A stretch of 64,000 bases of DNA from Cellulomonas sp. KRMCY2 (GCF_000526515.1 NZ_JAGF01000001.1:496001-560000), one strand, 5' to 3'. Positions 1 through 9,118 are shown, counted from the stretch's first letter. Notes: generated by a model not told the origin, from the letters alone. Numbers and translations: made by a program.

Positions 1-47
1 GTCCGGACCTGGGTCCCGGTGTCGACGCCGGTGTCGGTGGCGCTCAC
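1..47 (-). CDS. Second sugar ABC permease, first 15 codons only
   Basis: A GTG at 47-45 overlaps the TGA of the upstream permease (44-46) in the GTGA pattern typical of co-translated genes. The 15 visible codons (beginning V-S-A-T-D-T-G) run off the window. Ribose/rhamnose-type transporters often carry two permeases in a row, so a second permease is the natural guess. The identity rests on context only. Confidence 0.45.
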   Translation of the reverse strand, partial: MSATDTGVDTGTQVR

Positions 48-1108
48 TGGTCTGCCTCCCCGAGCGCCGCGGCGACGGTGGACCCGTGCTGGTGCTCCGT
101 CTGTGTGATGAGCCGGCGGGCGTTGCGCTGCGCCAGGACCCGGTCGAGCACGATCGCACCGATGATCAGGACACCGACCACGGCTTGCTGCCAGAAGTCG
201 GGTATCCCGACGGTGGGCAGCGCCCGGTCGATCGTGGTCAGCAGGACGGCGCCGAGCGCGGCGCCCAGCACGGTCCCGCTGCCCCCGGCGATGGCGACAC
301 CGCCGATCACCGCGGCGGCCACCGCCTGGAGCTCCAGACCGGTGCCGGCCGTGGAGCTGACGGTGGCGTACCGGGCGGCGAACAGGACGCCCGCCAGCCC
401 GGCCAGCGTTCCCGAGGCGACGAACGAGGCGAAGACCCTGCGCCGGACCCTGAGCCCGTACAGGTCGGCGGCGTCGTCGTCGGACCCGATCGCGTACAGC
501 TCCCGACCGGCCCGCATGGACCCGAGGACGAAGGCCACGACGGCGAGCACCACCACCGCGACGATCGTCAGCACCGGGATGCCCACCACGCTCGCGATGC
601 CGATCCGCTTGAAGGCCACCGGCAGGTCGGCGGCGTTGATCCGGGTGCCACCGGCCCAGGCGATGTCGACCCCGCGGAAGATGTACAGCGTGCCGAGCGT
701 GATGACCAGGGACGGCACCCGGGCGACGCTCACCAGCGCCCCGTTGACCACGCCCAGGAGGGCGCCGAAGCCGACGGCCAGCAGGACCACGACGACGACG
801 GGCAGCCCTGGCCAGTCGGTGAACATCCGTCCGGTGGCGTACGCGGTGATGCCCAGGACCGCGCTGACCGACAGGTCGATGTTCTTGCTGACGATGACGA
901 TCGCCTGCGCGACCGCCAGGACGATGAGCAGGGACGGGGTCAGCAGCAGGTTCCGGAACCCGTCGCCCCCGAAGGCGAAGCTCGAGTTGACGGAGGTGGC
1001 GATCGCCACCACGACGAGGATCGCCAGGACGACGCTGGTCTCGCGCCGCTTGAGGAGCTGGCGGACCCGATCCATGCGGTCGGTGGCGAGGGCGGCGGGC
1101 GCGCTCAT
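44..1108 (-). CDS. rhaP: Sugar ABC transporter permease (RbsC/RhaP type), probable L-rhamnose importer
   Basis: This 354-residue multi-spanning inner-membrane protein belongs to the BPD_transp_2 permease family (RbsC, XylH, RhaP). Family hallmarks are visible: a hydrophobic core starting near residue 28, the segment VSKNIDLSVSAVLG near residue 73, and AVAAAVIGGVAIAGGSGT near residue 262. The start ATG overlaps the stop of the ATPase gene by 4 nt, and the stop overlaps the next gene, so the genes form one transcript. The rhamnose assignment comes from the divergent rhamnulose-phosphate aldolase and shared operators, not from the permease itself; ribose or another deoxysugar is possible. Confidence 0.85.
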   Translation of the reverse strand: MSAPAALATDRMDRVRQLLKRRETSVVLAILVVVAIATSVNSSFAFGGDGFRNLLLTPSLLIVLAVAQAIVIVSKNIDLSVSAVLGITAYATGRMFTDWPGLPVVVVVLLAVGFGALLGVVNGALVSVARVPSLVITLGTLYIFRGVDIAWAGGTRINAADLPVAFKRIGIASVVGIPVLTIVAVVVLAVVAFVLGSMRAGRELYAIGSDDDAADLYGLRVRRRVFASFVASGTLAGLAGVLFAARYATVSSTAGTGLELQAVAAAVIGGVAIAGGSGTVLGAALGAVLLTTIDRALPTVGIPDFWQQAVVGVLIIGAIVLDRVLAQRNARRLITQTEHQHGSTVAAALGEADQ

Positions 1109-2628
1109 GCGGTCACCGCCGACCGCGTTGCAGCCATCATGACGCGCTCACTGGTGGCCTCGGTGCGTCCCAGCCGTCCGGTGATCTCGCCCTCGCGCAT
1201 GACCAGCACCCGGTCGCTCATCCCCAGGACCTCAGGGAGCTCGGAGGAGATCATCAGCACCGCCATGCCCCGACCGGCGAGCTCGTCCAGGAGCCGGTGC
1301 ACCTCGGCCTTGGTACCGACGTCGATCCCGCGGGTCGGCTCGTCGATGATCAGCAGACGGGGATCGGTCGACAGCCACTTGGCGATGACCGCCTTCTGCT
1401 GGTTGCCGCCGGACATCGTCCCGGCACGACTGTCCAGGTCACCGGACTTCACCTGGAGCCGCCTGGCCCAGTGGGCCGCGGTGCGGTACTCGGCGCCCGC
1501 GGTCAGCAGGCCCCAGCGGGTCAGGGTCTGCCGGAGCACGAGCGTCAGGTTGCGGCCCAGGGCGAGGTCGACGAGCAGCCCCTGCCGGCGCCGGTCCTCG
1601 GGGATCAGGGCCAGACCGGCTGCGATGGCGGCCCGTGGGTCTCCGACGGGGAGCAGCGAGTCGCCCATCCGGACCGTCCCGGAGTCGTAGCGGTCGACGC
1701 CGAAGACGGCGCGTGCCACCTCGCTGCGGCCCGCGCCGACGAGCCCGGCCAGGCCGACGATCTCACCGGCACGCACCTCGAACGAGATGTCGTTGAACAC
1801 TCCCGCCGAGGTGAGGCCGGCGACGCGGAGCATGACCTCGCCCGGCTCGATCCCCTCCGTCTTCGGGAAGAGCGACGCGACGTCCCGGCCGACCATCATC
1901 TTGACCACGGCGGCCGGCGTGAGGTTCTCGATCCGGTCGGTGGCCACGTACTCGCCGTCGCGCATCACGGTCACCGTGTCGCACAACGAGAAGACCTCGT
2001 CCAGCCGGTGGGAGATGAACACCAGCGCCCGGCCCTCGTCGCGCAGGGCCCGGGCGATCGCGAAGAGCCGCTCGACCTCGACCCCGCTCAGGGCCGCCGT
2101 CGGCTCGTCCATGATCAGCACCCGCGCGTCCAGGGAGATCGCCTTGGCGATCTCGATGACCTGCTGGTCGGCGATCGACAGGCCCAGCGCCTGGCGGTCG
2201 GGGTCGATCGCCACGCCGAGCCGCGCGAAGAGCTCGAGCGCCTCGCGGCGCATCCGGGGCCGGTCGACACGGCGCATCGACCGCAGCGGCTGCCGGCCCA
2301 TGAACAGGTTCTCGGTCACCGACAGGTCCGGGAAGAGGGTCGGCTCCTGGTAGATCACCGCGACCCCCGCAGCCTTGGACTCGGCGGTGCTGCGGAAGTC
2401 GACGGACTCGCCGGCGAGCAGCACCTCGCCCTGGTCGCGGCGGTGCACCCCGGCGACGATCTTGACGAGGGTCGACTTGCCTGCGCCGTTCTCGCCGAGC
2501 AGCGCGTGGATCGAGCCTGCCTCGAGCCGGAGGTTGGCGCGGCCCAGGGCCACGACCGGACCGAAGGTCTTCCGGACGTCACGCATGTCGAGCGCTGCTG
2601 CGGGTAGTTCGTCTGCACGACCGGGCAT
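1105..2628 (-). CDS. rhaT: Sugar ABC transporter ATP-binding protein (RbsA/RhaT type)
   Basis: This 507-residue protein has two fused ABC cassettes, as in RbsA, XylG and RhaT. The N-terminal cassette has Walker A GENGAGKST and Walker B LIMDEPTAAL. The C-terminal cassette has the signature SGGNQQK and Walker B LIIDEPTRGID. It powers uptake through the adjoining permease. ATG at 2628 is chosen because GGAGG lies 9 nt upstream; the reading frame continues further upstream, but that would run through the operator at 2655-2666. Expression is probably repressed by the LacI-type protein at 7963-8997 through that palindrome. The substrate is inferred from the divergent rhamnose catabolic gene. Confidence 0.85.
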   Translation of the reverse strand: MPGRADELPAAALDMRDVRKTFGPVVALGRANLRLEAGSIHALLGENGAGKSTLVKIVAGVHRRDQGEVLLAGESVDFRSTAESKAAGVAVIYQEPTLFPDLSVTENLFMGRQPLRSMRRVDRPRMRREALELFARLGVAIDPDRQALGLSIADQQVIEIAKAISLDARVLIMDEPTAALSGVEVERLFAIARALRDEGRALVFISHRLDEVFSLCDTVTVMRDGEYVATDRIENLTPAAVVKMMVGRDVASLFPKTEGIEPGEVMLRVAGLTSAGVFNDISFEVRAGEIVGLAGLVGAGRSEVARAVFGVDRYDSGTVRMGDSLLPVGDPRAAIAAGLALIPEDRRRQGLLVDLALGRNLTLVLRQTLTRWGLLTAGAEYRTAAHWARRLQVKSGDLDSRAGTMSGGNQQKAVIAKWLSTDPRLLIIDEPTRGIDVGTKAEVHRLLDELAGRGMAVLMISSELPEVLGMSDRVLVMREGEITGRLGRTEATSERVMMAATRSAVTA

Positions 2629-2654
2629 TCCCGTCGGCCTCCACGTTGAGGCGA

Positions 2655-2666
2655 TGAATCGTTTCA
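2655..2666. promoter_or_regulatory. LacI-type operator copy 1 (transporter side)
   Basis: The perfect 12-bp palindrome TGAATCGTTTCA lies 26 bp upstream of the ATPase start and downstream of its candidate promoter. The same sequence, read on the other strand, recurs at 2803-2814 and 9119-9130. A central CG in a 12-bp palindrome is typical of LacI-family operators, and a LacI-family gene lies in the cluster. Confidence 0.85.
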
Positions 2667-2683
2667 CGACTCCGGACGGTGTG

Positions 2684-2713
2684 AACTTAGGGGCAGTCCG
2701 CATCGCCCGTCAA
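2684..2713 (-). promoter_or_regulatory. Candidate promoter for the sugar transporter
   Basis: On the minus strand, TTGACG (2713-2708) and TAAGTT (2689-2684) are separated by 18 bp, a reasonable housekeeping promoter. The operator at 2655-2666 lies just downstream, where a bound repressor would block transcription. Confidence 0.5.
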
Positions 2714-2768
2714 GACTCGGCCGCAGAATTCTCCGGCAGGAGCGCGAGCCGTGAGCGGGAGCCCGGCG

Positions 2769-2798
2769 TTGACGAACTCGGGACCTTGGGCCTACCGT
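2769..2798 (+). promoter_or_regulatory. Candidate promoter for the aldolase/lut operon
   Basis: TTGACG (2769-2774) and TACCGT (2793-2798) are spaced by 18 bp, with the operator beginning 4 bp after the -10 element. This mirrors the arrangement on the opposite strand. Confidence 0.5.
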
Positions 2799-2802
2799 GC
2801 CG

Positions 2803-2814
2803 TGAAACGATTCA
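2803..2814. promoter_or_regulatory. LacI-type operator copy 2 (aldolase side)
   Basis: TGAAACGATTCA is identical to the copies at 2655-2666 (reverse) and 9119-9130. It lies 46 bp upstream of the aldolase ATG. The 148-bp spacing to copy 1 would also allow a repressor loop, which is inference. Confidence 0.85.
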
Positions 2815-2860
2815 TTGCCGTGCTGCCGCACCGCCGCGGCGCTGGACCCAGGAGACGCCG

Positions 2861-4915
2861 ATGTCGCCCAGCCCCGTCCATGACCTCCTGAGCCGATCCC
2901 GGACCCTGGGATCGGACCCCCGGGTGACCAACTACGCCGGCGGCAACACCTCCGCGAAGGGCGTCCTCACGGACCCGGTGACCGGGACCGACGTGGAGCT
3001 GCTCTGGGTCAAGGGGTCCGGTGGCGACCTCGGCACGCTCACCGAGGCGAACCTCGCCGTGCTGCGCCTGGACCGGCTCCGGGCCCTGGTGGGCGTGTAC
3101 CCCGGCGTCGACCGCGAGGACGAGATGGTCGCCGCGTTCGACTACTGCCTGCACGGCCGCGGCGGCGCGGCACCGAGCATCGACACCGCGATGCACGCCC
3201 TGGTCGAGGCGGCCCATGTCGACCATCTGCACCCCGACGCCGGCATCGCCCTGGCGACCGCGGCCGACGGCGAGGCGCTGACCCGTGAGCTGTACGGCGA
3301 CCGTGTGGCGTGGGTGCCCTGGCGCCGGCCCGGGTTCCAGCTCGGCCTGGACATCGCTGCGATCGCCCGGGACAACCCCCAGGCGATCGGCGCCGTCCTG
3401 GGCGGTCACGGGATCACCGCGTGGGGCGTGACCTCCGCCGAGGTGCAGGCCCGGTCGCTGGAGATCATCCGCGTCGCCGAGGAGCGCATCGCGACGCGGA
3501 CGTCCGAGCTGGTCACGCAGGGCGCGCACCCGTTCGGTGCCCTGCGCGCCGACCGGGCGGCCCTGCCGGCGCGCGAGCGTCGGCTGCGGGCCGCCGCGCT
3601 GGCACCGGTCGTGCGCGGCCTCGCCTCGACCGACCGGCCCCAGGTCGGGCACCTGACGGACTCCGACGTCGTGCTCGACTTCCTGGCCCGCGAGCGCCTG
3701 GACGAGCTCGCCGCCCTGGGGACGTCGTGCCCGGACCACTTCCTGCGCACGAAGATCCGTCCGCTGGTGGTGGACCTTCCGCCCGACGCTCCGCTCGACG
3801 ACGTCACGGACCGCCTCCGTGTCCTGCACGAGGCCTACCGCGACGAGTACGCCGCCTACTACGCGCGCCACGCGCGCCCCGGCACCCCGCCCATGCGTGG
3901 GGCCGACCCGGCGCTCGTCCTGGTCCCGGGCGTGGGCATGTTCTCCTTCGGCAAGGACAAGCAGACGGCGCGCGTCGCGGGAGAGTTCTACGTCAACGCG
4001 ATCAACGTCATGCGCGGGGCGGAGGCGCTGAGCACCTACGCCCCGATCGACGAGGCCGAGAAGTTCGCGATCGAGTACTGGGCGCTCGAGGAGGCCAAGC
4101 TGGCGCGGCTGCCCGCCGCCAAGCCGCTCGCCACGCGCGTGGCCCTGGTCACCGGCGGGGGCTCGGGCATCGGCAAGGCGATCGCCGAGCGGCTCGCCGC
4201 CGAGGGCGCCTGCGTCGTGGTCGCCGACCTGGACCTCGACAAGGCCCAGCTCGTGGCCGACGCCCTCGGCGGTCCGGACCGCGCCGTGGCGGTGCGGGCC
4301 GACGTCTCCTCCGAGGAGCAGGTGAGCGCGATGCTCGCCGAGGCGTGCCTCGCCTTCGGGGGCGTCGACCTGGTGGTCAACAACGCCGGGCTGTCGATCT
4401 CCAAGCCGCTGCTGGAGACCACCGAGCGCGACTGGGACCTGCAGCACGACGTCATGGCCAAGGGCTCGTTCCTCGTGTCCCGCGAGGCCGCTCGCGTCCT
4501 GCTCGCGCAGGCGATGGGCGGGGACATCCTCTACATCTCCTCGAAGAACTCCGTCTTCGCCGGCCCGAACAACATCGCCTACTCCGCGACGAAGGCCGAC
4601 CAGGCGCACCAGGTCCGCCTGCTCGCGGCCGAGCTCGGCCCGCACGGCATCCGGGTCAACGGGATCAACCCCGACGGCGTCGTGCGCGGCTCGGGCATCT
4701 TCGCCGCGGGCTGGGGTGCGCAGCGTGCCGCCGTCTACGGCGTGCCGGAGTCCGAGCTGGGCGCCTACTACGCCAAGCGCACGCTGCTGGGACGAGAGGT
4801 CCTCCCGGAGCACGTCGCCGCGGCGGCCTTCGCACTCGTCGGGCCCGACCTGCAGCAGACCACCGGACTGCACGTGCCGGTCGACTCCGGCGTCGCAGCG
4901 GCGTTCCTGCGGTGA
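2861..4915 (+). CDS. rhaD: Bifunctional rhamnulose-1-phosphate aldolase / lactaldehyde (short-chain) dehydrogenase
   Basis: This 684-residue fusion matches the RhaD aldolase-ADH family. The N-terminal class II aldolase half (about 1-400) shows the metal-binding HLHPDA and GGHG motifs and would split L-rhamnulose-1-phosphate into dihydroxyacetone phosphate and L-lactaldehyde. The C-terminal short-chain dehydrogenase half (about 425-684) shows the Rossmann motif TGGGSGIGK, NNAG and the YSATK active site, and would oxidise lactaldehyde to lactate with NAD. ATG 2861 follows the ribosome site CAGGAGA. Fucose or other deoxysugar phosphates are possible alternative substrates. Isomerase and kinase genes are not in the window. 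Confidence 0.9.
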   Translation: MSPSPVHDLLSRSRTLGSDPRVTNYAGGNTSAKGVLTDPVTGTDVELLWVKGSGGDLGTLTEANLAVLRLDRLRALVGVYPGVDREDEMVAAFDYCLHGRGGAAPSIDTAMHALVEAAHVDHLHPDAGIALATAADGEALTRELYGDRVAWVPWRRPGFQLGLDIAAIARDNPQAIGAVLGGHGITAWGVTSAEVQARSLEIIRVAEERIATRTSELVTQGAHPFGALRADRAALPARERRLRAAALAPVVRGLASTDRPQVGHLTDSDVVLDFLARERLDELAALGTSCPDHFLRTKIRPLVVDLPPDAPLDDVTDRLRVLHEAYRDEYAAYYARHARPGTPPMRGADPALVLVPGVGMFSFGKDKQTARVAGEFYVNAINVMRGAEALSTYAPIDEAEKFAIEYWALEEAKLARLPAAKPLATRVALVTGGGSGIGKAIAERLAAEGACVVVADLDLDKAQLVADALGGPDRAVAVRADVSSEEQVSAMLAEACLAFGGVDLVVNNAGLSISKPLLETTERDWDLQHDVMAKGSFLVSREAARVLLAQAMGGDILYISSKNSVFAGPNNIAYSATKADQAHQVRLLAAELGPHGIRVNGINPDGVVRGSGIFAAGWGAQRAAVYGVPESELGAYYAKRTLLGREVLPEHVAAAAFALVGPDLQQTTGLHVPVDSGVAAAFLR

Positions 4916-4978
4916 GCGGGGTCCGGGGCCCGCGTACCGTCGGGGCGGCGACCGAGGGCGGTCGCCGGGGGAGGGCCC

Positions 4979-5747
4979 GTGCGGATCGCGCTGATGGCCA
5001 CCTGCCTGGCCGACTCCATGGCGCCGGCGGTGGCCCGGGCCACGGTGACGGTGCTCGAACGTCTCGGGCACCAGGTCGTCTTCCCGGCCCAGCAGACCTG
5101 CTGCGGGCAGATGCACGTCAACACCGGCTACCAGCGCGAGGCGCTGCCGCTCATCGAGCACCACGTCGAGGTGTTCGCCGCCGCCCTGGAGACGTGCGAC
5201 GCCGTCGTCGCCCCTCCGGCTCGTGCGTCGGCTCGGTGCGCCACCAGCATGCGATGGTCGCCGAGCGGGCCGGACGCCCGGGGCTCGCCGACCGGGCCCG
5301 GGCGTCGCCGCCCACACCTACGAGCTCTCCGAGCTGCTCGTCGACGTGCTCGGCGTCAGCGACGTGGGTGCCTACTACCCCCACCGGGTCACCTACCACC
5401 CGACCTGCCACTCGTTGCGGATGCTGCGCGTGGGCGACAAGCCCCTCGTCCTGCTGCGTGCGGTCGAGGCCATCGACCTCGTCGAGCTGCCCGCCGCCGA
5501 CCAGTGCTGCGGGTTCGGTGGCACCTTCGCCCTGAAGAACTCCGCGACGTCGGCCGCGATGCTCGCCGACAAGGTGGCCCACATCGGGCAGACCGGGGCC
5601 GAGCGGTGCGTCGCCGGCGATGCGTCGTGCCTGCTGCACATCGACGGCGGCCTGCGCCGGGCCGGGCCGGACGGTCCCGGTCGCGGGGCGCGCACCGTCC
5701 ACCTGGCGGAGGTCCTGGCGAGCACCCGTCAGCCGGTGACCGCATGA
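4979..5747 (+). pseudogene. lutA: L-lactate utilisation Fe-S protein LutA, broken by two single-base deletions
   Basis: LutA is the first subunit of the LutABC L-lactate oxidation complex and carries two CCG cysteine-rich domains. The first (QQTCCGQM) reads in the frame of GTG 4979, preceded by GGGGGAGGG. The second (YHPTCHS and QCCGFGG) reads in the frame ending at 5747. Between them the coding frame changes twice, each time as if one base were missing: in the C-run 5211-5214 (expected ...VAPSGSCVGS) and near 5302-5303 (expected ...RARAVAAHTYEL). As given the gene encodes no intact protein. Two single-base losses 90 bp apart in GC runs could be sequencing errors. lutB overlaps the end. Confidence 0.85.
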
Positions 5748-7237
5748 AGGTCGCCCTCGGCATGCCCGGGCGCCCCCTCCCGCCGCCCGCCCCGGCCGGC
5801 GTGGGCAACCTGCACGCCGCCGAGCCCTTCCCGGTCGCCGCGCGCCGCGAGCTCGCCGACACCCAGCTGCGCACCAACCTGGCCCACGCCACGTCGACGA
5901 TCCGGGCCAAGCGCGCCGCCGTCGTCGCCGAGGTGCCCGACTGGGAACAGCTGCGCGACGCCGCCTCGGCGATCAAGACCGCGGCCATGGCCGACCTGCC
6001 CGCCCTCCTGGTCCAGCTCGACGAGCAGGTCACCGCACACGGCGGGACCGTGCACTGGGCCCGGGACGCCGCCGAGGCCAACCGGATCGTCACGGACCTG
6101 GTGCGGGCGACCGGCAGTCGCGAGGTCGTCAAGGTCAAGTCGATGGCCACCCAGGAGATCGGGCTCAACGAGGCACTCGAGGCCGCCGGCATCGAGGCCA
6201 CCGAGACCGACCTGGCCGAGCTCATCGTCCAGCTCGCCGGGGACACCCCGAGCCACATCCTGGTCCCGGCGATCCACCGCAGCCGCGCCCAGATCCGCGA
6301 GATCTTCCTGACGCACATGGCGGGTGTGGACCCGGACCTCACGGACGAGCCGCGGGTGCTGGCCATGGCAGCGCGGTCCTACCTGCGCGAACGCTTCCTG
6401 CGGGCCGAGGTCGCCGTCAGCGGAGCCAACTTTGCGATCGCCGAGACGGGGACCCTGGGCGTGGTCGAGTCCGAGGGCAACGGGCGGATGTGCCTGACCC
6501 TGCCGCGCACCCTGATCACCGTGATGGGCATCGAGAAGGTGCTGCCGCGCACCCAGGATCTCGAGGTGTTCCTCCAGCTGCTGCCCCGGTCCTCGACCGG
6601 TGAACGGATGAACCCGTACACCTCGCTGTGGACCGGGGTCACGCCCGGTGACGGGCCGCAGGACGTGCACCTGGTGCTCCTGGACAACGGGCGCACCGCC
6701 GCACTGGCCGACGAGGTCGGCCGGGCCGCCCTGCACTGCATCCGCTGCTCGGCGTGCCTGAACGTCTGCCCGGTCTACGAGCGGGTCGGCGGGCACGCCT
6801 ACGGCTCGGTCTACCCCGGACCGATCGGGGCGATCCTCACCCCGCTGCTGACCGGCGTCGCCGCGCACGGCGACCCGAACGCGTCACTGCCGTTCGCCTC
6901 GACGCTCTGCGGCGCGTGCTACGACGTATGCCCCGTCAAGATCGACATCCCCTCGATCCTCGTCGACCTGCGACGCCGCCAGGTCGACGCCGACCGTGGC
7001 GGCGTGCCCGGTGGCCTGGAGGTGGCGATGCGCGTCCTCGGTGTCGTCATGGGGTCCGCGCGTCTCTTCGGCCTGGCGGAGCGGGTCGCCGGTCTGGGTC
7101 GCCTCGTCGCCCGGGGCGGGTCGATCCGGCGGCTGCCCTGGCCCGGGTCCCTGTGGACCGAGAGCCGTGACCTGCCGGCACCTCCGGCGCAGACGTTCCG
7201 GTCCTGGTGGGCCCGTCGGCGGGGGGCGGGCTCATGA
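5744..7237 (+). CDS. lutB: L-lactate utilisation Fe-S protein LutB
   Basis: This 497-residue protein is the central iron-sulfur subunit of LutABC, which converts L-lactate to pyruvate. An N-terminal LutB/LUD domain is followed near residues 333-344 by a 4Fe-4S motif beginning CIRCSACLNVCP and a second cysteine cluster CGACYDVCPVKIDIP. The ATG at 5744 overlaps the lutA stop (ATGA) and the stop overlaps lutC, so the three are translationally coupled. Lactate produced from lactaldehyde by the upstream fusion enzyme would be its substrate. The coding frame is intact, but its function depends on whether lutA is really broken. Confidence 0.92.
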   Translation: MKVALGMPGRPLPPPAPAGVGNLHAAEPFPVAARRELADTQLRTNLAHATSTIRAKRAAVVAEVPDWEQLRDAASAIKTAAMADLPALLVQLDEQVTAHGGTVHWARDAAEANRIVTDLVRATGSREVVKVKSMATQEIGLNEALEAAGIEATETDLAELIVQLAGDTPSHILVPAIHRSRAQIREIFLTHMAGVDPDLTDEPRVLAMAARSYLRERFLRAEVAVSGANFAIAETGTLGVVESEGNGRMCLTLPRTLITVMGIEKVLPRTQDLEVFLQLLPRSSTGERMNPYTSLWTGVTPGDGPQDVHLVLLDNGRTAALADEVGRAALHCIRCSACLNVCPVYERVGGHAYGSVYPGPIGAILTPLLTGVAAHGDPNASLPFASTLCGACYDVCPVKIDIPSILVDLRRRQVDADRGGVPGGLEVAMRVLGVVMGSARLFGLAERVAGLGRLVARGGSIRRLPWPGSLWTESRDLPAPPAQTFRSWWARRRGAGS

Positions 7238-7926
7238 GCACCGCCCGCGCCGAGATCCTCGCCCGGACCCGTGCCGCGCTCGGCGCGCCGACGACCGGGC
7301 AGACCGGACCGGCCGGACCCGTCGGACCCGTCACAGCGGCCGGCGAGCTGCCGCGCGGCTACCTCGCAGCCGACGACCCGTGGGAGACCGGCCTGCCACG
7401 GCCCGAGCTCCTGGCACTGCTCGAGCGACGCGTCGTGGACTACCGGGCGACGTTCACGGTCGCGTCCGCGGCCGACCTCCCCGCCGTCGTCGCGCGACTC
7501 CTCGACGGCGCCGCACGCGTCGTGGTGCCGGCCGGCCTCGACCCCACCTGGCTGACCCGCGCCGAGGACGCCGGTGCCGTCGTGCTGGTCGACGACGCGC
7601 CGGGTCTGTCGGTCGCCGAGCTCGACGCCGCGGACGCGGTCGTCACCGCCAGCCGGCTCGCGATCGCCGAGACCGGGACGATCGTGCTCGACGCGGCACC
7701 CGACCAGGGCCGGCGGGCGATCTCGCTGCTCCCCGACCACCACGTGTGCGTCGTGCGGGCCGACGCCGTCGTCCGGGGCCTGCCCGCTGCGATCGGGCGG
7801 CTGGCCACGACCCGCCCGATGACCTGGATCTCGGGACCGAGCGCGACGAGCGACATCGAGCTGAGCCGGGTCGATGGCGTGCACGGTCCGCGGCGGCTCG
7901 ACGTGGTGCTGCTCCAGGAGCAGTAG
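7234..7926 (+). CDS. lutC: Lactate utilisation protein C (LUD domain)
   Basis: This 230-residue LUD-domain protein is the third LutABC component. Typical features are the RYLAADDPW-like N-terminus (here GYLAADDPWE), the ITASRLAIAETGT-like segment (VTASRLAIAETGTI) and the C-terminal DIELSRVDGVHGPR. ATG 7234 overlaps the lutB TGA; an earlier in-frame start at 7207 would overlap lutB by 30 nt and lacks support. It is followed after 36 bp by the LacI-type regulator. Confidence 0.93.
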   Translation: MSTARAEILARTRAALGAPTTGQTGPAGPVGPVTAAGELPRGYLAADDPWETGLPRPELLALLERRVVDYRATFTVASAADLPAVVARLLDGAARVVVPAGLDPTWLTRAEDAGAVVLVDDAPGLSVAELDAADAVVTASRLAIAETGTIVLDAAPDQGRRAISLLPDHHVCVVRADAVVRGLPAAIGRLATTRPMTWISGPSATSDIELSRVDGVHGPRRLDVVLLQEQ

Positions 7927-7962
7927 TCCATGGTCCCGTCCGGTCGTGGAAGGATTCATGAC

Positions 7963-8997
7963 GTGTCCCCCGCCCACCGCCGGAACCGCGCGTCGATCAC
8001 GGACGTGGCGCGTCTCGCCGGAGTGGCCGTCGGGACCGTCTCGAACGTGCTCAACCGTCCGGAGATCGTCGGCGCGGCCATGCGGGAGCGGGTGGAGACG
8101 GCGATCGCCGAGCTCTCCTTCGTCCCCAGCGGCGTGGCCCGCCAGCTCAGGGCCGGGACCATCACGACCGTCGGCGCGATCCTGCTGGACATCCGCAACC
8201 CGTTCTTCACCGAGGTCGCGCGCGGCATCGAGGACCGCCTCGCGCTCGACGACCACACCCTCATGCTCGCCAGCTCCGACGACGACCCGTCACGCGAGGC
8301 CAAGTACCTGCGCCTCTTCGAGGAGCACGGCGTCGTGGGGGTCCTGGTGGTCCCGGTCAGCGCCGATCAGGCGCTGCTCGCCCAGATGCACGCGCGCGGC
8401 ATCAGGGTGGTGCTCCTGGACGCCCCGTCGTCCGTCGAGGGCCTGTCCTCGGTCGCGGTGGACGACGTCGCCGGTGGTGCCCTGGCTGCGGAGCACCTGC
8501 TCGGGCGCGGCCACCGGAGGCTCACGTTCCTCAACGGGCCGCGCTCGATCCGCCAGTGCGCCGACCGCCGGGCCGGCGTCGACCGCGCGGTGCTCGCCGC
8601 AGGCCTGGACCCGGCCGAGGTCGTGCGTGAGGTGACCCTGGCGTCCCTGGACGCCAGCGGCGGCGACCGGGCGATGCGCGCGCTCCTGGCCGAGGGTGAC
8701 GGCGTCCCTCCGGCCGCGGTGTTCTGCGTCAACGACCTTGCGGCGGTCGGCGTCCAGCGCGTCCTTCGCCTGCAGGGTGGTACCGCCCTGCTCTCGCGCA
8801 CGGCCGTGGTGGGCTACGACGACATCGACATCGCCAGCGAGCTCGCGGTGCCGCTGACCTCCGTGCGCCAGCCCACGCACGAGATGGGCTACCGGGCGGC
8901 GGGCCTGCTGCTCGACCTGTCCGACGGGGCGCCGGCCGAGCACGTCGTCTTCCAGCCGGAGCTCGTCGTCCGCGCCTCCAGCGAAGCCACCGGCTGA
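7963..8997 (+). CDS. LacI-family regulator of the rhamnose/lactaldehyde cluster
   Basis: This 344-residue regulator has an N-terminal LacI helix-turn-helix (ITDVARLAGVAVGTVSNVLNRP) and a periplasmic-binding-like sugar sensor domain. GTG 7963 is chosen because GGAAGGA lies 8 nt upstream. The segment 7947-7958 around this ribosome site (TGGAAGGATTCA) resembles the cluster operator at 9 of 12 positions, so weak autoregulation is conceivable. It is the only LacI-family gene in the first 30 kb and the likely binder of the three TGAAACGATTCA palindromes. Target assignment is inferred. Confidence 0.9.
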   Translation: MSPAHRRNRASITDVARLAGVAVGTVSNVLNRPEIVGAAMRERVETAIAELSFVPSGVARQLRAGTITTVGAILLDIRNPFFTEVARGIEDRLALDDHTLMLASSDDDPSREAKYLRLFEEHGVVGVLVVPVSADQALLAQMHARGIRVVLLDAPSSVEGLSSVAVDDVAGGALAAEHLLGRGHRRLTFLNGPRSIRQCADRRAGVDRAVLAAGLDPAEVVREVTLASLDASGGDRAMRALLAEGDGVPPAAVFCVNDLAAVGVQRVLRLQGGTALLSRTAVVGYDDIDIASELAVPLTSVRQPTHEMGYRAAGLLLDLSDGAPAEHVVFQPELVVRASSEATG

Positions 8998-9029
8998 CGG
9001 ACGTCACCGAACCGCCGTCGCTCACCCCC

Positions 9030-9075
9030 GTCCGACGTGCGCCGTCCGTCCGATGTGCGCCGTCCGATGTGCGCC
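9030..9075. repeat. Three near-tandem 14-bp repeats upstream of fucO
   Basis: GTCCGACGTGCGCC (9030-9043) is followed after 4 bp by two abutting copies of GTCCGATGTGCGCC (9048-9061, 9062-9075). They lie in the 178-bp gap between the LacI gene and fucO, upstream of the operator. They may be replication slippage or binding sites; nothing in the sequence decides. Confidence 0.7.
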
Positions 9076-9118
9076 GCCATCCGGGGACCAAGGTCCGAGG
9101 CCGTGGCCGTCCGGGCGA

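Noticed and set aside
9030-9075. Repeats as a CRISPR array
   Set aside because: Units are 14 bp and abut or lie 4 bp apart, with no spacers; no cas genes are nearby.
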